A stretch of DNA of 64,000 bases, from NCBI GenBank assembly GCA_029194725.1, contig JARFXQ010000011.1, positions 1 to 64,000 on the forward strand. The letters are read 5' to 3'. Made by a program: the position numbers and the translations under genes. This document shows positions 1 to 7,467 of the stretch, piece by piece (positions within the stretch are counted from its first letter, which is position 1; each line of letters begins with the position of its first letter). The notes beneath the pieces were generated by a model. The model was not told the DNA's origin, ran no database searches, and was given only the letters and a program-made list of their open reading frames with translations. Origin of the DNA: Nitrospira sp. (GTDB lineage: Bacteria; Nitrospirota; Nitrospiria; Nitrospirales; Nitrospiraceae).

Positions 1-2
1 AG

Positions 3-953
3 ATCGGACGCATTCGCTATACCGGCGACAAAGAGCAACTCTCTGAGGACGTTCCTCTCCAGTCCGTGGAGGAAATTCTTGCGCGTCGAAGGGGCGGAGA
101 CTTACTCCCATACTTAATCGAGAAATTTGCCGTTTTTTCGGGCATCAGTGGCGTACAGCCAAAAATCCTCGTACGCGATGAGCAAGCATCAGTGCCCTTG
201 AAGCTCGCCGAAACCCGTCTCTCTCAAAGTTACCGTGGCGCTACTCACATCGTGAAATTATGGGAGCCACACGAGTACCCACAGCTCGCGGCTAACGAGT
301 ATTTTTGCCTCAGAGCAGCAGAGAAGTGCGGGCTTGAAGTGCCTCCATACCGGCTGTCCGAAGACGCCATGGCCCTCGTTATTGACCGCTTCGATCTACG
401 ACCGGACGGGACCTATCGTGGCTTCGAGGATTTTTGTGTGCTGAACGCCCGAAGGACGGATGAAAAGTATAAGGGGAGCTACGAAACCTCAATCATGAAA
501 CGGCTTCAAGAATTTGCGAACTCCACACATGTACATGAAGATGTAGAGAAGCTCTTTGCCCTGATTGCACTGAACTGCGCGCTCCGCAATGGAGACGCAC
601 ATTTGAAGAATTTCGCCATTGTCTATGAGGATGTTCGCCTGGAAGCGAGAATTGCGCCGGCCTACGATCTTGTCACCACTACCGTGTACCTTCCCAAAGA
701 TACGATGGCGCTGACTCTCAACGGAACGACCAGATGGCCGAATGCCAAGGAACTCAGAAGGCTCGGGGAGACGCGCATGTCATCCACTCCCTCGAAAGTC
801 AAAGGGATTCTTGCTCGGATAGAGCAGGCGATGGCAGACACCCTGGTTGAAATTCGCCTCTATGCGAAGGAACATCCTGACTTTGCAGAGACAGGAAATC
901 GCATGATCACGGAATGGGAGAATGGCATGGCCCTTTCTCTCAGGCTTGTTTAA
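3..953 (+). CDS. hipA: HipA-type serine/threonine kinase, 5' end outside window
   Basis: The frame is open from the left edge of the window, so the true start lies outside; a GTG at 66 is only an internal candidate. HipA kinases phosphorylate a protein target (glutamyl-tRNA synthetase in E. coli) and act as toxins in toxin-antitoxin pairs. The catalytic loop NGDAHLKNF and the following YDLV metal-binding stretch are both visible, as is the N-terminal VQPKILV substrate-loop region. The visible part is about 317 residues against roughly 410-440 for full HipA, consistent with loss of only the N-terminus. The HipB partner would be expected to the left, out of view. The family call is firm; the target is unknown. 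Confidence 0.85.
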   Translation: MGRIRYTGDKEQLSEDVPLQSVEEILARRRGGDLLPYLIEKFAVFSGISGVQPKILVRDEQASVPLKLAETRLSQSYRGATHIVKLWEPHEYPQLAANEYFCLRAAEKCGLEVPPYRLSEDAMALVIDRFDLRPDGTYRGFEDFCVLNARRTDEKYKGSYETSIMKRLQEFANSTHVHEDVEKLFALIALNCALRNGDAHLKNFAIVYEDVRLEARIAPAYDLVTTTVYLPKDTMALTLNGTTRWPNAKELRRLGETRMSSTPSKVKGILARIEQAMADTLVEIRLYAKEHPDFAETGNRMITEWENGMALSLRLV

Positions 954-1019
954 CAACTCAGCATCCACATCTGGTCGCGCATATACTATGCGGCCAATCC
1001 GGGTCGCTGGCTCCATACC

Positions 1020-1092
1020 ACACTTCGTGTGAACCGCCGACTATTCATTGTAGTATCGTAACTGGGGGTCGGCGGATAAACGCCACCAGTGG
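1020..1092. repeat. Hairpin repeat, copy 1
   Basis: An 8-bp stem (CCGCCGAC at 1034-1041 with GTCGGCGG at 1068-1075) encloses TATTCATTG and is flanked by CACTTCGTG on the left and GCCACCAGT on the right. The same layout recurs at 1200-1272 with a different but still perfectly paired stem. Confidence 0.75.
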
Positions 1093-1159
1093 TCTTGACT
1101 CCAAAGAATAGTGCTTGCGCGTTCCCACGGCTCACCAGGCGAAGCCCATCCCCTTTGAC

Positions 1160-1173
1160 GCCGCCGGATAAAC
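1160..1173. repeat. Partial hairpin repeat (right-arm only)
   Basis: GCCGCCGGATAAAC repeats the right arm and following bases of the two complete copies at 1068-1081 and 1247-1260. The left arm is not present next to it. Confidence 0.4.
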
Positions 1174-1199
1174 AGCTTCGATTGACCTGATTCTATCCG

Positions 1200-1272
1200 C
1201 ACTTCGTGAGGGCCGCCGGTCTATTCATTGTTTAGTAGTGATGATGACCGGCGGATAGACACCACCAGTAGC
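1200..1272. repeat. Hairpin repeat, copy 2
   Basis: The stem is CCGCCGGT (1213-1220) with ACCGGCGG (1247-1254), again enclosing CTATTCATTG and flanked by CACTTCGTG and ACCACCAGT. Two stem pairs differ from copy 1 and both are compensated, which supports selection for the folded form. A further lone CTATTCATTG follows at 1311-1320. Confidence 0.75.
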
Positions 1273-1467
1273 CTCATTATCCTGTAGTCACCAAAAAAGA
1301 CTCCCGGTACCTATTCATTGGTTCAGCATCAATCATGTTGGTAGCCAGGTGGTAGCAGGTCTCTCTAAACTAGTGTCCTTTCAGGGGTTTTCAAGGGGCA
1401 GCAAACTAGGAAATGGCAGGTCAAGATCTCTGGTCTTGATAATCTTGCCGTCCCTCTATAAACATCA

Positions 1468-2214
1468 TTGGCGAAGTCTTCTGAGGTCATTGTGATTACG
1501 AAAGAGCAAATTCTCGCAGACATTCGGCGTCTCGGAAAACAACGTGGAGGACATATAAGCCTGGATGCTTTTCTAGCGGCCACAGGCATGAAAGAACACC
1601 ACCTACTTGGCAAGTTTTGGGCGAGGTGGAATGACGCCATCACTGAAGCGGGACTCCAAACCATGGAATTTGCTCGTCCAAGAACGGAGGAGGAAACCGT
1701 CATTGAAGCCTTTGCCCACCTCATTGAGACGCTGAAGAAGTGGCCCACCCAAACTGAGTTGCTCCTAGAGCGCAGTCGCAATGAATCCTTTCCGAGCATC
1801 AAGATCTTGCGCCGAGTGCGGAATATGCCTGATTTTGTCTCTAAACTCTCCGCGTACTACACCGAGCACGAGAATCTTTCCATCGCGGCGAAGATTGCAG
1901 CCCAGCGAATTGAAGCAGAAGAGATTGAACCTCGGCTTGATCACCATGCTCCTATCAATGGCTACGTTTATATGCTGCGGTCTGGGCGTCGGTATAAAAT
2001 TGGCCACACCACATCCCCTTCTCGGCGTCATCGTGAAGTACGGCTTGATTTGCCTGATCCCACCATTCTTGTTCATGCGATCCCAACAGATGATCCCGCT
2101 GGAATTGAGTCCTACTGGCATCTTCGGTTTAGCTCCAAGCGCGTTCGGGATACTGAATTCTTTACGCTTGATGCGTCCGATGTTGCCGCGTTCAAACGTC
2201 GGAAATATCAATAG
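1468..2214 (+). CDS. GIY-YIG / T5orf172-like protein with N-terminal helical repeat
   Basis: The C-terminal third carries GYVYML (165-170), YKIG (176-179) and Arg186, the pattern of the T5orf172/MUG113 branch of the GIY-YIG nuclease fold, so a DNA-binding or DNA-cutting role is likely. The first 65 residues (TKEQILADIRRLGK through WNDAITEAGL) look like the helical DNA-binding repeat often attached to homing-endonuclease-type proteins. No ATG is available near the start; TTG at 1468 or GTG at 1492 are the candidates and neither has a clear ribosome site. The gene lies alone between the hairpin repeats and a toxin-antitoxin pair, typical of accessory DNA. Its actual substrate is not known. Confidence 0.7.
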   Translation: MAKSSEVIVITKEQILADIRRLGKQRGGHISLDAFLAATGMKEHHLLGKFWARWNDAITEAGLQTMEFARPRTEEETVIEAFAHLIETLKKWPTQTELLLERSRNESFPSIKILRRVRNMPDFVSKLSAYYTEHENLSIAAKIAAQRIEAEEIEPRLDHHAPINGYVYMLRSGRRYKIGHTTSPSRRHREVRLDLPDPTILVHAIPTDDPAGIESYWHLRFSSKRVRDTEFFTLDASDVAAFKRRKYQ

Positions 2215-2529
2215 ATTCGACATCTGCATCTCCCTCACCGTCTGCTACTACGCTGCTACCAGCACCGGACAAACCGGCCCCCTTTCGCCCCATGTCGGAG
2301 GAATCCTGAATTGTGTTTTCTTGTGGGGTTAGGTTGTCCGAGGTAGGGCTATCTGAATTTTGTAAACTGCAGGTCGCACGTTCAATCCGGGTCGCCAGTG
2401 AGAACGGGCTAGGTGGTTGTTAAGGAATTCGCCCCTGTTGAGTGTAGTGCTTGAACGCACCTTGGATTTCAACTGCGGAATCCAGGATTATTGACGCGGG
2501 TCTATGACACGAGTCGTCGCAGGTCTGTC
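2215..2529. other. Intergenic stretch with tRNA-3'-end-like sequence and a dispersed repeat
   Basis: No gene is seen. The bases around 2370-2396 resemble the T-arm and 3' end of a tRNA without the rest of the molecule, and 13 of them (2383-2395) recur directly at 995-1007. A 34-bp stretch at 2453-2486 recurs in slightly altered form at 51204-51236. Confidence 0.4.
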
Positions 2530-2916
2530 CTACCAGGCAGTCTTCACGGCGTATTGTGTGATCAACGGATCGGGCGTGAGCAGGGTGAGTTCATGGTGGA
2601 TGGTTTGGCAGATCAACATGCGATCGAACGGGTCGCGATGAAGCGCGGGTAGGCGAGGAAGATAGAACACCGCCTGTTCCTCCAGCGGCAGTTTGGCTAT
2701 TTGATGGCGTTCACGCTGCTCGGGGATGAAGCGTTCCGGAGCTTCCGGCAGGTGAAGCTTGTCCAGACTGAACTTCACCACCATTTCCCACACGGAGACG
2801 GTACTAAGATAGGCCTCATTGACAGGGTCAGTGAAGAGTTCTCGTGCCTTGTTCGAGAGCGCAGGATCGTCTGTAATCAGCCACAAGAAGGTGCAGGTAT
2901 CCAGGAGAAGCTTCAT
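2530..2916 (-). CDS. vapC: PIN-domain toxin (VapC-like ribonuclease)
   Basis: This 128-residue protein has the PIN fold acidic set: LLLDT near the N-terminus, the VWEM glutamate in the second helix, and RDPFDRML with TPDPLI near the end. PIN toxins are Mg-dependent endoribonucleases that cut tRNA, rRNA or mRNA when not held by their antitoxin. Its ATG overlaps the stop of the upstream Phd-type antitoxin gene by 4 bp (ATGA), a normal arrangement for translational coupling. Length and motif order fit the COG3744 branch of the family. The RNA target cannot be told from sequence. Confidence 0.9.
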   Translation of the reverse strand: MKLLLDTCTFLWLITDDPALSNKARELFTDPVNEAYLSTVSVWEMVVKFSLDKLHLPEAPERFIPEQRERHQIAKLPLEEQAVFYLPRLPALHRDPFDRMLICQTIHHELTLLTPDPLITQYAVKTAW

Positions 2917-3161
2917 GTCGCTTTGCCAGAAAAGGCATCGACGACATCGTCGGGCAGAGATTCAAAGAACGCTTTGGGAACAGAAAACTGCCCTTTGGCC
3001 AATCCGATGGGACGCTTACCGGTAAGTGGCGACGGTAAGAGGCGTATTTCTGCGATCGGTTGATTGCGGTTACACAAAATGATCGGTTCGCCCTTTTTCT
3101 TGAGTTTAGTCAGGTAATAGGACAGATGGGTTTTGGCTTCGTGAACATTGATGCGAATCAT
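2913..3161 (-). CDS. Phd/YefM-type antitoxin
   Basis: The protein begins MIRINVHEAKTHLSYYL and continues with a ...PIAEIRLLPS strand, the classic Phd/YefM DNA-binding fold, and its C-terminus should wrap the PIN toxin encoded next. A longer frame reaches 3206, but the promoter (-35 at 3191-3196, -10 at 3168-3173) lies inside that extension. Transcription would begin near 3161, so I place the start at the ATG at 3161, giving an 82-residue protein read from a nearly leaderless mRNA; ATG 3167 is the only close alternative. Antitoxins of this family repress their own promoter together with the toxin. Confidence 0.85.
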   Translation of the reverse strand: MIRINVHEAKTHLSYYLTKLKKKGEPIILCNRNQPIAEIRLLPSPLTGKRPIGLAKGQFSVPKAFFESLPDDVVDAFSGKAT

Positions 3162-3196
3162 GGCCATATAGTAGGCCAACAATAAGACTAAGTCAA
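3161..3196 (-). promoter_or_regulatory. Toxin-antitoxin promoter with overlapping operator palindrome
   Basis: On the minus strand TTGACT (3191-3196) and TACTAT (3168-3173) are separated by exactly 17 bp. The inverted repeat TGGCC-N8-GGCCA at 3161-3178 covers the -10 box, a natural place for antitoxin binding and autorepression. The predicted transcription start falls at or next to the antitoxin ATG. Confidence 0.6.
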
Positions 3197-3269
3197 CATT
3201 GCCCAACTAAGATCCGTATGATTTTTCTGGTGATTCCTGGCCGTTGTGCTTGCGACAGGATTCAATTTA

Positions 3270-4265
3270 TCAGGTCACCCGCACCACGACTTTCCCCATC
3301 GGCCCCTGTGCCAACCGTGCGAATCCTTTCTTGACCTCCTCGAATGAAACGACGCTGTCGACCTGTGGCCGTTGTCCCGCAGCATTTAGGCGATCGACAA
3401 TCTCCTTCCACGTACCCTGGGCCGCTTGAGCCGTATAGTCCCCAACTGCGACACCGCCCATGCGAATGCGACGAAACAATAACGTCGCGGTATTGAACTC
3501 CGGGACCGACCCTCCACTCCTTCCGACGATGCTGATCTTTCCGCCATACCCGAGAAGGGCGATGACTTGAGGTAAGAGTTTCCCGCCAACGCAGTCCACG
3601 GCCAGCTCCACCTTCTTCGGACTGATCGAAGCAGCTATGGACTTCACGAGGCTCCTGTCCTCCGGATCGAACGCGAAGTCAGCGCCAAGCGCCTTCAACG
3701 TGACTCGCTTCTCTGGATCGCGTGATAACCCTACGACGATCAGATGCATCGATTTCCCGAGCAGCACGGAAGCAACACCGACTCCACCTGATGCTCCGGT
3801 TATGAGGAGGACGGATTTTTCCGGTGGAGGGGCAGGAGGGTCACTCCACTGGGTCAATGCCTGCCAGGCGGTTAAGAAGACCAGCGGGGCACCGGCCATT
3901 TCTTCGAGAGACCAGCCTGCAGGGATTCGAGCCACGCTTTCAGCAGGGACGAGGACTTTCTCGGCCAGTGTTCCAGGCTTTTCCACTCCCGCGTCACAGC
4001 GAAGAATCCCGACTGTTTCACCTGCGCGGATGTCTGCCACGCGCAATCCAACGGCTTCGACATCGCCCACGCCATCACGCCCAAGAATATGCGGCAGAGC
4101 TGGTTTGGCCGGATAGAGTCCTTGCGCAAGAAACGCATCAGCTGGATTGAGCGCGGCATATCTTACTTTTAGCCGCACCTCGGTCGGGCCTGGTTGAGGA
4201 TCCGGGACCTCGCCAAGCTGCAACTGTTCAACTCCGTCATAGGAGCCCATCAACCAGACGCGCAT
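3270..4265 (-). CDS. Zinc-independent MDR oxidoreductase (quinone oxidoreductase-like)
   Basis: This is an NAD(P)H-dependent medium-chain reductase of the quinone-oxidoreductase/crotonyl-CoA-reductase-like class. It shows the N-terminal GroES-like part (RVWLMGSYDG...ALNPADAF...LGRDGVG) and a Rossmann segment with the ITGASGGVGVAS dinucleotide loop. The cysteine/histidine zinc ligands of alcohol dehydrogenases are absent. The frame extends upstream to 4316, but the ATG at 4265 is preceded by GAGGGGG at good spacing, so I use it (331 residues). It is a monocistronic gene between two toxin-antitoxin loci; the physiological substrate is unknown. Confidence 0.85.
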   Translation of the reverse strand: MRVWLMGSYDGVEQLQLGEVPDPQPGPTEVRLKVRYAALNPADAFLAQGLYPAKPALPHILGRDGVGDVEAVGLRVADIRAGETVGILRCDAGVEKPGTLAEKVLVPAESVARIPAGWSLEEMAGAPLVFLTAWQALTQWSDPPAPPPEKSVLLITGASGGVGVASVLLGKSMHLIVVGLSRDPEKRVTLKALGADFAFDPEDRSLVKSIAASISPKKVELAVDCVGGKLLPQVIALLGYGGKISIVGRSGGSVPEFNTATLLFRRIRMGGVAVGDYTAQAAQGTWKEIVDRLNAAGQRPQVDSVVSFEEVKKGFARLAQGPMGKVVVRVT

Positions 4266-4419
4266 AGACTCACCCCCTCTTGGGGAGGCCCCGTGGCGGT
4301 CACAGTCATTACCCATGCGTCCGCAATGATATTACAACACACGCAACAACTGTGGCGCATAGACAATGAAGCGATTCTCAGCTAGGCTACGGTCTGAGTG
4401 GAGACCCTGGGAGCGTGAA

Positions 4420-4851
4420 ATGAGCGAGGAAGCCAACACAGAAGCAGTGTCGAGGTTGAGAGAACTCGCCCAGCGTTTCAGGGTTCGCTTGATCCTCCAG
4501 TTTGGATCAACGGTCACAGGAACAACCCATGATCGCAGCAATCTGGACCTGGCGGTTCAATTTGAGTCCTCTCACGCGTCGTTTCAGACCGTTCTGGAGA
4601 TGCAAGAGGCCTTGCAGGCGCGGTTCCCTGGATCGAAAATAGATTTGGCTATCCTCAATCGGGCGGACCCCCTCTTCCTCAAGAAAATCGTTGAGTCCTG
4701 CCGGATCCTGTTCGGGATGCCCCAAGACCTCGCCCGTCTGCGCCTCCATGCCTTCAAAGCGCACCAAGACTTTCGGCCTTACTTGGAATTGGAGCGCCGG
4801 CATGTCGCCCGGCGATTGTCAGCGCTGGTCGCGGAGCCTTCCCGCTCATGA
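4420..4851 (+). CDS. mntA: MntA-like minimal nucleotidyltransferase antitoxin
   Basis: In MntA/HepT systems MntA neutralises the HepT RNase by adding AMP to a tyrosine of the toxin. The signature GS-X10-D-X-D is visible at residues 29-43 but reads GS...RSNLDLAV, so the first metal-binding aspartate is Asn41 while Asp43 and the later SKIDLAIL aspartate remain. The ATG at 4420 has GGGAGCG upstream and gives 143 residues, the normal size; an upstream in-frame ATG at 4366 would add an unlike leader. The stop overlaps the ATG of the HepT gene (ATGA). The family call is sure; whether the enzyme is still active is open. Confidence 0.85.
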   Translation: MSEEANTEAVSRLRELAQRFRVRLILQFGSTVTGTTHDRSNLDLAVQFESSHASFQTVLEMQEALQARFPGSKIDLAILNRADPLFLKKIVESCRILFGMPQDLARLRLHAFKAHQDFRPYLELERRHVARRLSALVAEPSRS

Positions 4852-5294
4852 TCGACCGCGAGCTTATCATCAGAAAGATGAGCCTCATTCTCGAAGACGT
4901 AGCCGCGATGACCAGGCTGTCCCGATTGTCACGCGCGCAGTACTTGGAGGATTCCACCAATGAAACCCTGGCCGAGCGGTATCTCGAACGGGCCATCGGC
5001 CGCATGATCGACATCAATTTCCATCTGATCACCGAGTCCGGTCACGCGCCGCCCAAGGACTATCACGAATCCTTTATACGCCTTGGCAGGCTCGACGTGA
5101 TGACGTCCGATCTTGCCAAGGAGACGGCCATGGCCGCCGGGCTCCGCAACCGGATTGTGCACGAATACGATGACATCGATCCTGAGCGAGTGTATGAAGC
5201 CTTGCCTATCGCGATCCGCCGGATTCCCCTGTATTTGAACCACATTCAGCGCTTCATTGAGAAGTTGCCCAGAGGTGACGAGCCGAAGACCTGA
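4848..5294 (+). CDS. hepT: HepT-like toxin (HEPN-fold ribonuclease)
   Basis: This 148-residue helical protein has the HEPN catalytic motif R-X4-H-X-Y as RNRIVHEY near residue 100, which includes the tyrosine that MntA modifies in characterised pairs. HepT proteins are dimeric RNases inhibiting growth when freed. The gene starts inside the last codons of the antitoxin gene, so the two are translated as a unit. An intact toxin motif next to a partner with a substituted catalytic residue is the notable point. Confidence 0.85.
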   Translation: MIDRELIIRKMSLILEDVAAMTRLSRLSRAQYLEDSTNETLAERYLERAIGRMIDINFHLITESGHAPPKDYHESFIRLGRLDVMTSDLAKETAMAAGLRNRIVHEYDDIDPERVYEALPIAIRRIPLYLNHIQRFIEKLPRGDEPKT

Positions 5295-5916
5295 AAAGAG
5301 AGGATACCGACGACACGCTCAAAGGATTGAGGACGGCCTCTGTCTATTTGTCTCGGATTGGTGCTAGCGGATGCTGGGGTCATGGCATGATGTTGCACCT
5401 TGCCCTCTGTTCACGCGTCGATCGAGTCAGACCCACTCACCAGGGAACAGCAACAAGCCATGGTGCAGTGTCAGGTCAGGCCGTGACCCGCTTTCTCGAT
5501 TCGTGCCGTAGTTCGCAACTGGGGTTTGATTTGAGCGTGTTGCGTGGCAGATGAGGGTGATTGCCCATCGGACAATAGACAGCGTACCGCCTCCACTGTT
5601 AGAGGATTTCGTGACCGAAGAACGTCAGGAAATGCTGTTGTCGGTCTCGTCATGAAAGAGCGGCGGCTGCTCCTTGCCGTGGGCTGTATCGTGATAGAGG
5701 GCGTGAGGATATTCAAATCCCAGTTGGCGAGCCATGAGCGCGGAGCATAGGTGGGTACAGTGCAAAGTCAGGCAATGATCTCATCTGTTCACTAGGTGAA
5801 GCTCTGAAAGGCGAAAAGGTTCCTGTTGAGAGCCCTTTCAGGCAAAGAGTTGTGAAGATATCAGAGTTTGTCTCCCGGCCCCACAGATCACAGGGACCCT
5901 GTTCTGGTAAGTTCCA
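5295..5916. other. Intergenic stretch, no gene recognised
   Basis: I find no convincing gene in these 622 bases. An 8-bp inverted repeat (CTGAAAGG at 5804-5811 with CCTTTCAG at 5834-5841) sits about 75 bp before the transposase gene, but I cannot show it is an element end. Confidence 0.4.
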
Positions 5917-7281
5917 ATGAAAATCGACGAATCTACATTGAGCGATTACTTTGCATGCCGATACAAGATCGCCTCCGTCGAGGAAATCAAGACAACGAAT
6001 CCTTACAAATTCGGAACGACAGACTATTGCGTACCTGAGTTCGACTACATCAATAAATGCGCATATTTCGACTATCAAAGGAACACAATTTCTCTCTCAA
6101 GAGAGTCGAGAAAATGCAGGTTGAAGATGATGAGGTCTCACCGACAAAGACGAACGTATCGGGTTAATAAGACTGTGGTTCTCAGACCGGCCACGAGGTG
6201 TATTTCTTGCGGGAGTAACAGTCTGTATAAGCACGGCAGATACAAAAAGACCGTGTTCGATCTGAAATTCTCTAAATTCGGAGTTCGGAGATACGTCGTC
6301 CGATACGTCGCCCCACGAATGAGATGTCGTTCCTGTAAAAAGGCGTTTGTCCCCGGTAGGTTCCTGCAAATCAGATCGAGGTATGGCCATGGCTTTTCCT
6401 CTTGGGTGATTTATCAACATGTGGCAACGCGACAGAGTCTTAAAAAGGTTGCTGAGGTTTTGGACGGGCTATTTGGCTATTCAGTCAGTATGGGTAGCCT
6501 GGCCCATATAAAGAGAGCAATGGCGAACAAGTACGCGAACACCTATCGGCTGTTGATCAGGAAAATCAAAAACGGCGATCTCGTTCACGTTGATGAAACC
6601 GCTGTGAGCATCAAGGGGACTAAGGCCTATATCTGGGTATTCACTAACCTGGACGAGGTCGTCTACTTTTACTCCGATAGCAGAGAAGGACAACTGTTGA
6701 AGGATGTTCTTCACGAGTTCAAGGGAGTTTTGATTTCGGACTTCTATTCAGCCTACGATTCAATCGACTGTCGGCAACAAAAGTGCCTCATTCATCTTAT
6801 CCGTGACATGAATGACGATTATCATAAAAACCAGTTCGATCCTGAGCTCACAGGAATCGTGCTGGGCTTTGCTCGCCTACTTCGCTCGATGGTTGGAACA
6901 GTAGATAGGTTCGGTTTGAAACAGAAACGGTTGAAAAAGCATATTGCAGAGGCGGAAAGATTCCTAGATCAGGTGTGTGACGGCGACCTTAGGTCAGAGA
7001 TTGCATGCCGATATCAAAGGAGATTTCGGAAGAACCGAGAAAAGTTATTCGAATTTCTTCACCATGACAATGTGCCTTGGAATAATAATGCCGCCGAACA
7101 TGCCGTGAAGGCGTTTGCTTTGTATAGAGCGATTACCGATGGGGTGTTTTCACGGGATGGAATCAAGCGATATCTGATCTTCCTCAGCATCTATCAGACC
7201 TGTGGGCTCAAGGACATCGACTTCTTGAAGTTTCTTCTCACGAAGAGAAAAAACAGTGATGCTTACGTACCTACACTATGA
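5917..7281 (+). CDS. IS66-like DDE transposase
   Basis: The catalytic triad is readable: Asp226 in HVDETAVS, Asp275 in LISDFYSAYD and Glu394 in NNNAAEHAVKAF, with the QKCLIHLIRDMND stretch typical of the IS66 superfamily. A zinc ribbon (CISC at 95-98, CRSC at 137-140) precedes the DDE domain, and about 80 N-terminal residues of unclear origin lead it. The gene is visibly richer in A+T than its neighbours, suggesting recent arrival. I could not find accessory orfA/orfB genes or paired terminal repeats, so the element may be a lone remnant with an intact transposase. Confidence 0.8.
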   Translation: MKIDESTLSDYFACRYKIASVEEIKTTNPYKFGTTDYCVPEFDYINKCAYFDYQRNTISLSRESRKCRLKMMRSHRQRRTYRVNKTVVLRPATRCISCGSNSLYKHGRYKKTVFDLKFSKFGVRRYVVRYVAPRMRCRSCKKAFVPGRFLQIRSRYGHGFSSWVIYQHVATRQSLKKVAEVLDGLFGYSVSMGSLAHIKRAMANKYANTYRLLIRKIKNGDLVHVDETAVSIKGTKAYIWVFTNLDEVVYFYSDSREGQLLKDVLHEFKGVLISDFYSAYDSIDCRQQKCLIHLIRDMNDDYHKNQFDPELTGIVLGFARLLRSMVGTVDRFGLKQKRLKKHIAEAERFLDQVCDGDLRSEIACRYQRRFRKNREKLFEFLHHDNVPWNNNAAEHAVKAFALYRAITDGVFSRDGIKRYLIFLSIYQTCGLKDIDFLKFLLTKRKNSDAYVPTL

Positions 7282-7467
7282 GGAAGTCGTTTGCGCAAAG
7301 GGGCGCTCTGTTTTTAAAGGATGAAAACCAACTGCCTCCCTCCTAAACCCCGTACGACAGCGGATCTCATCGGCAAGTCCAAACGCAAGATTCGCAAGAG
7401 CGAAACAGATGGGGTCATCGGAAACATCTGGAGTCAATGCTCCCAACTCCACAGCTGATCGGCTCAG

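Noticed and set aside
1020..1272. Integron attC sites
   Set aside because: The hairpins lack the conserved GTTRRRY/RYYYAAC core pairs and no integrase is in view.
2370..2396. A tRNA gene
   Set aside because: Only a T-arm and acceptor-like 3' end can be made; D-arm, anticodon arm and 5' acceptor are not present upstream.
7321..7458. A 45-codon frame MKTNCLPPKPRTTADLIGKS... after the IS66-like gene
   Set aside because: No ribosome site and no recognisable similarity; too weak to list as a gene.
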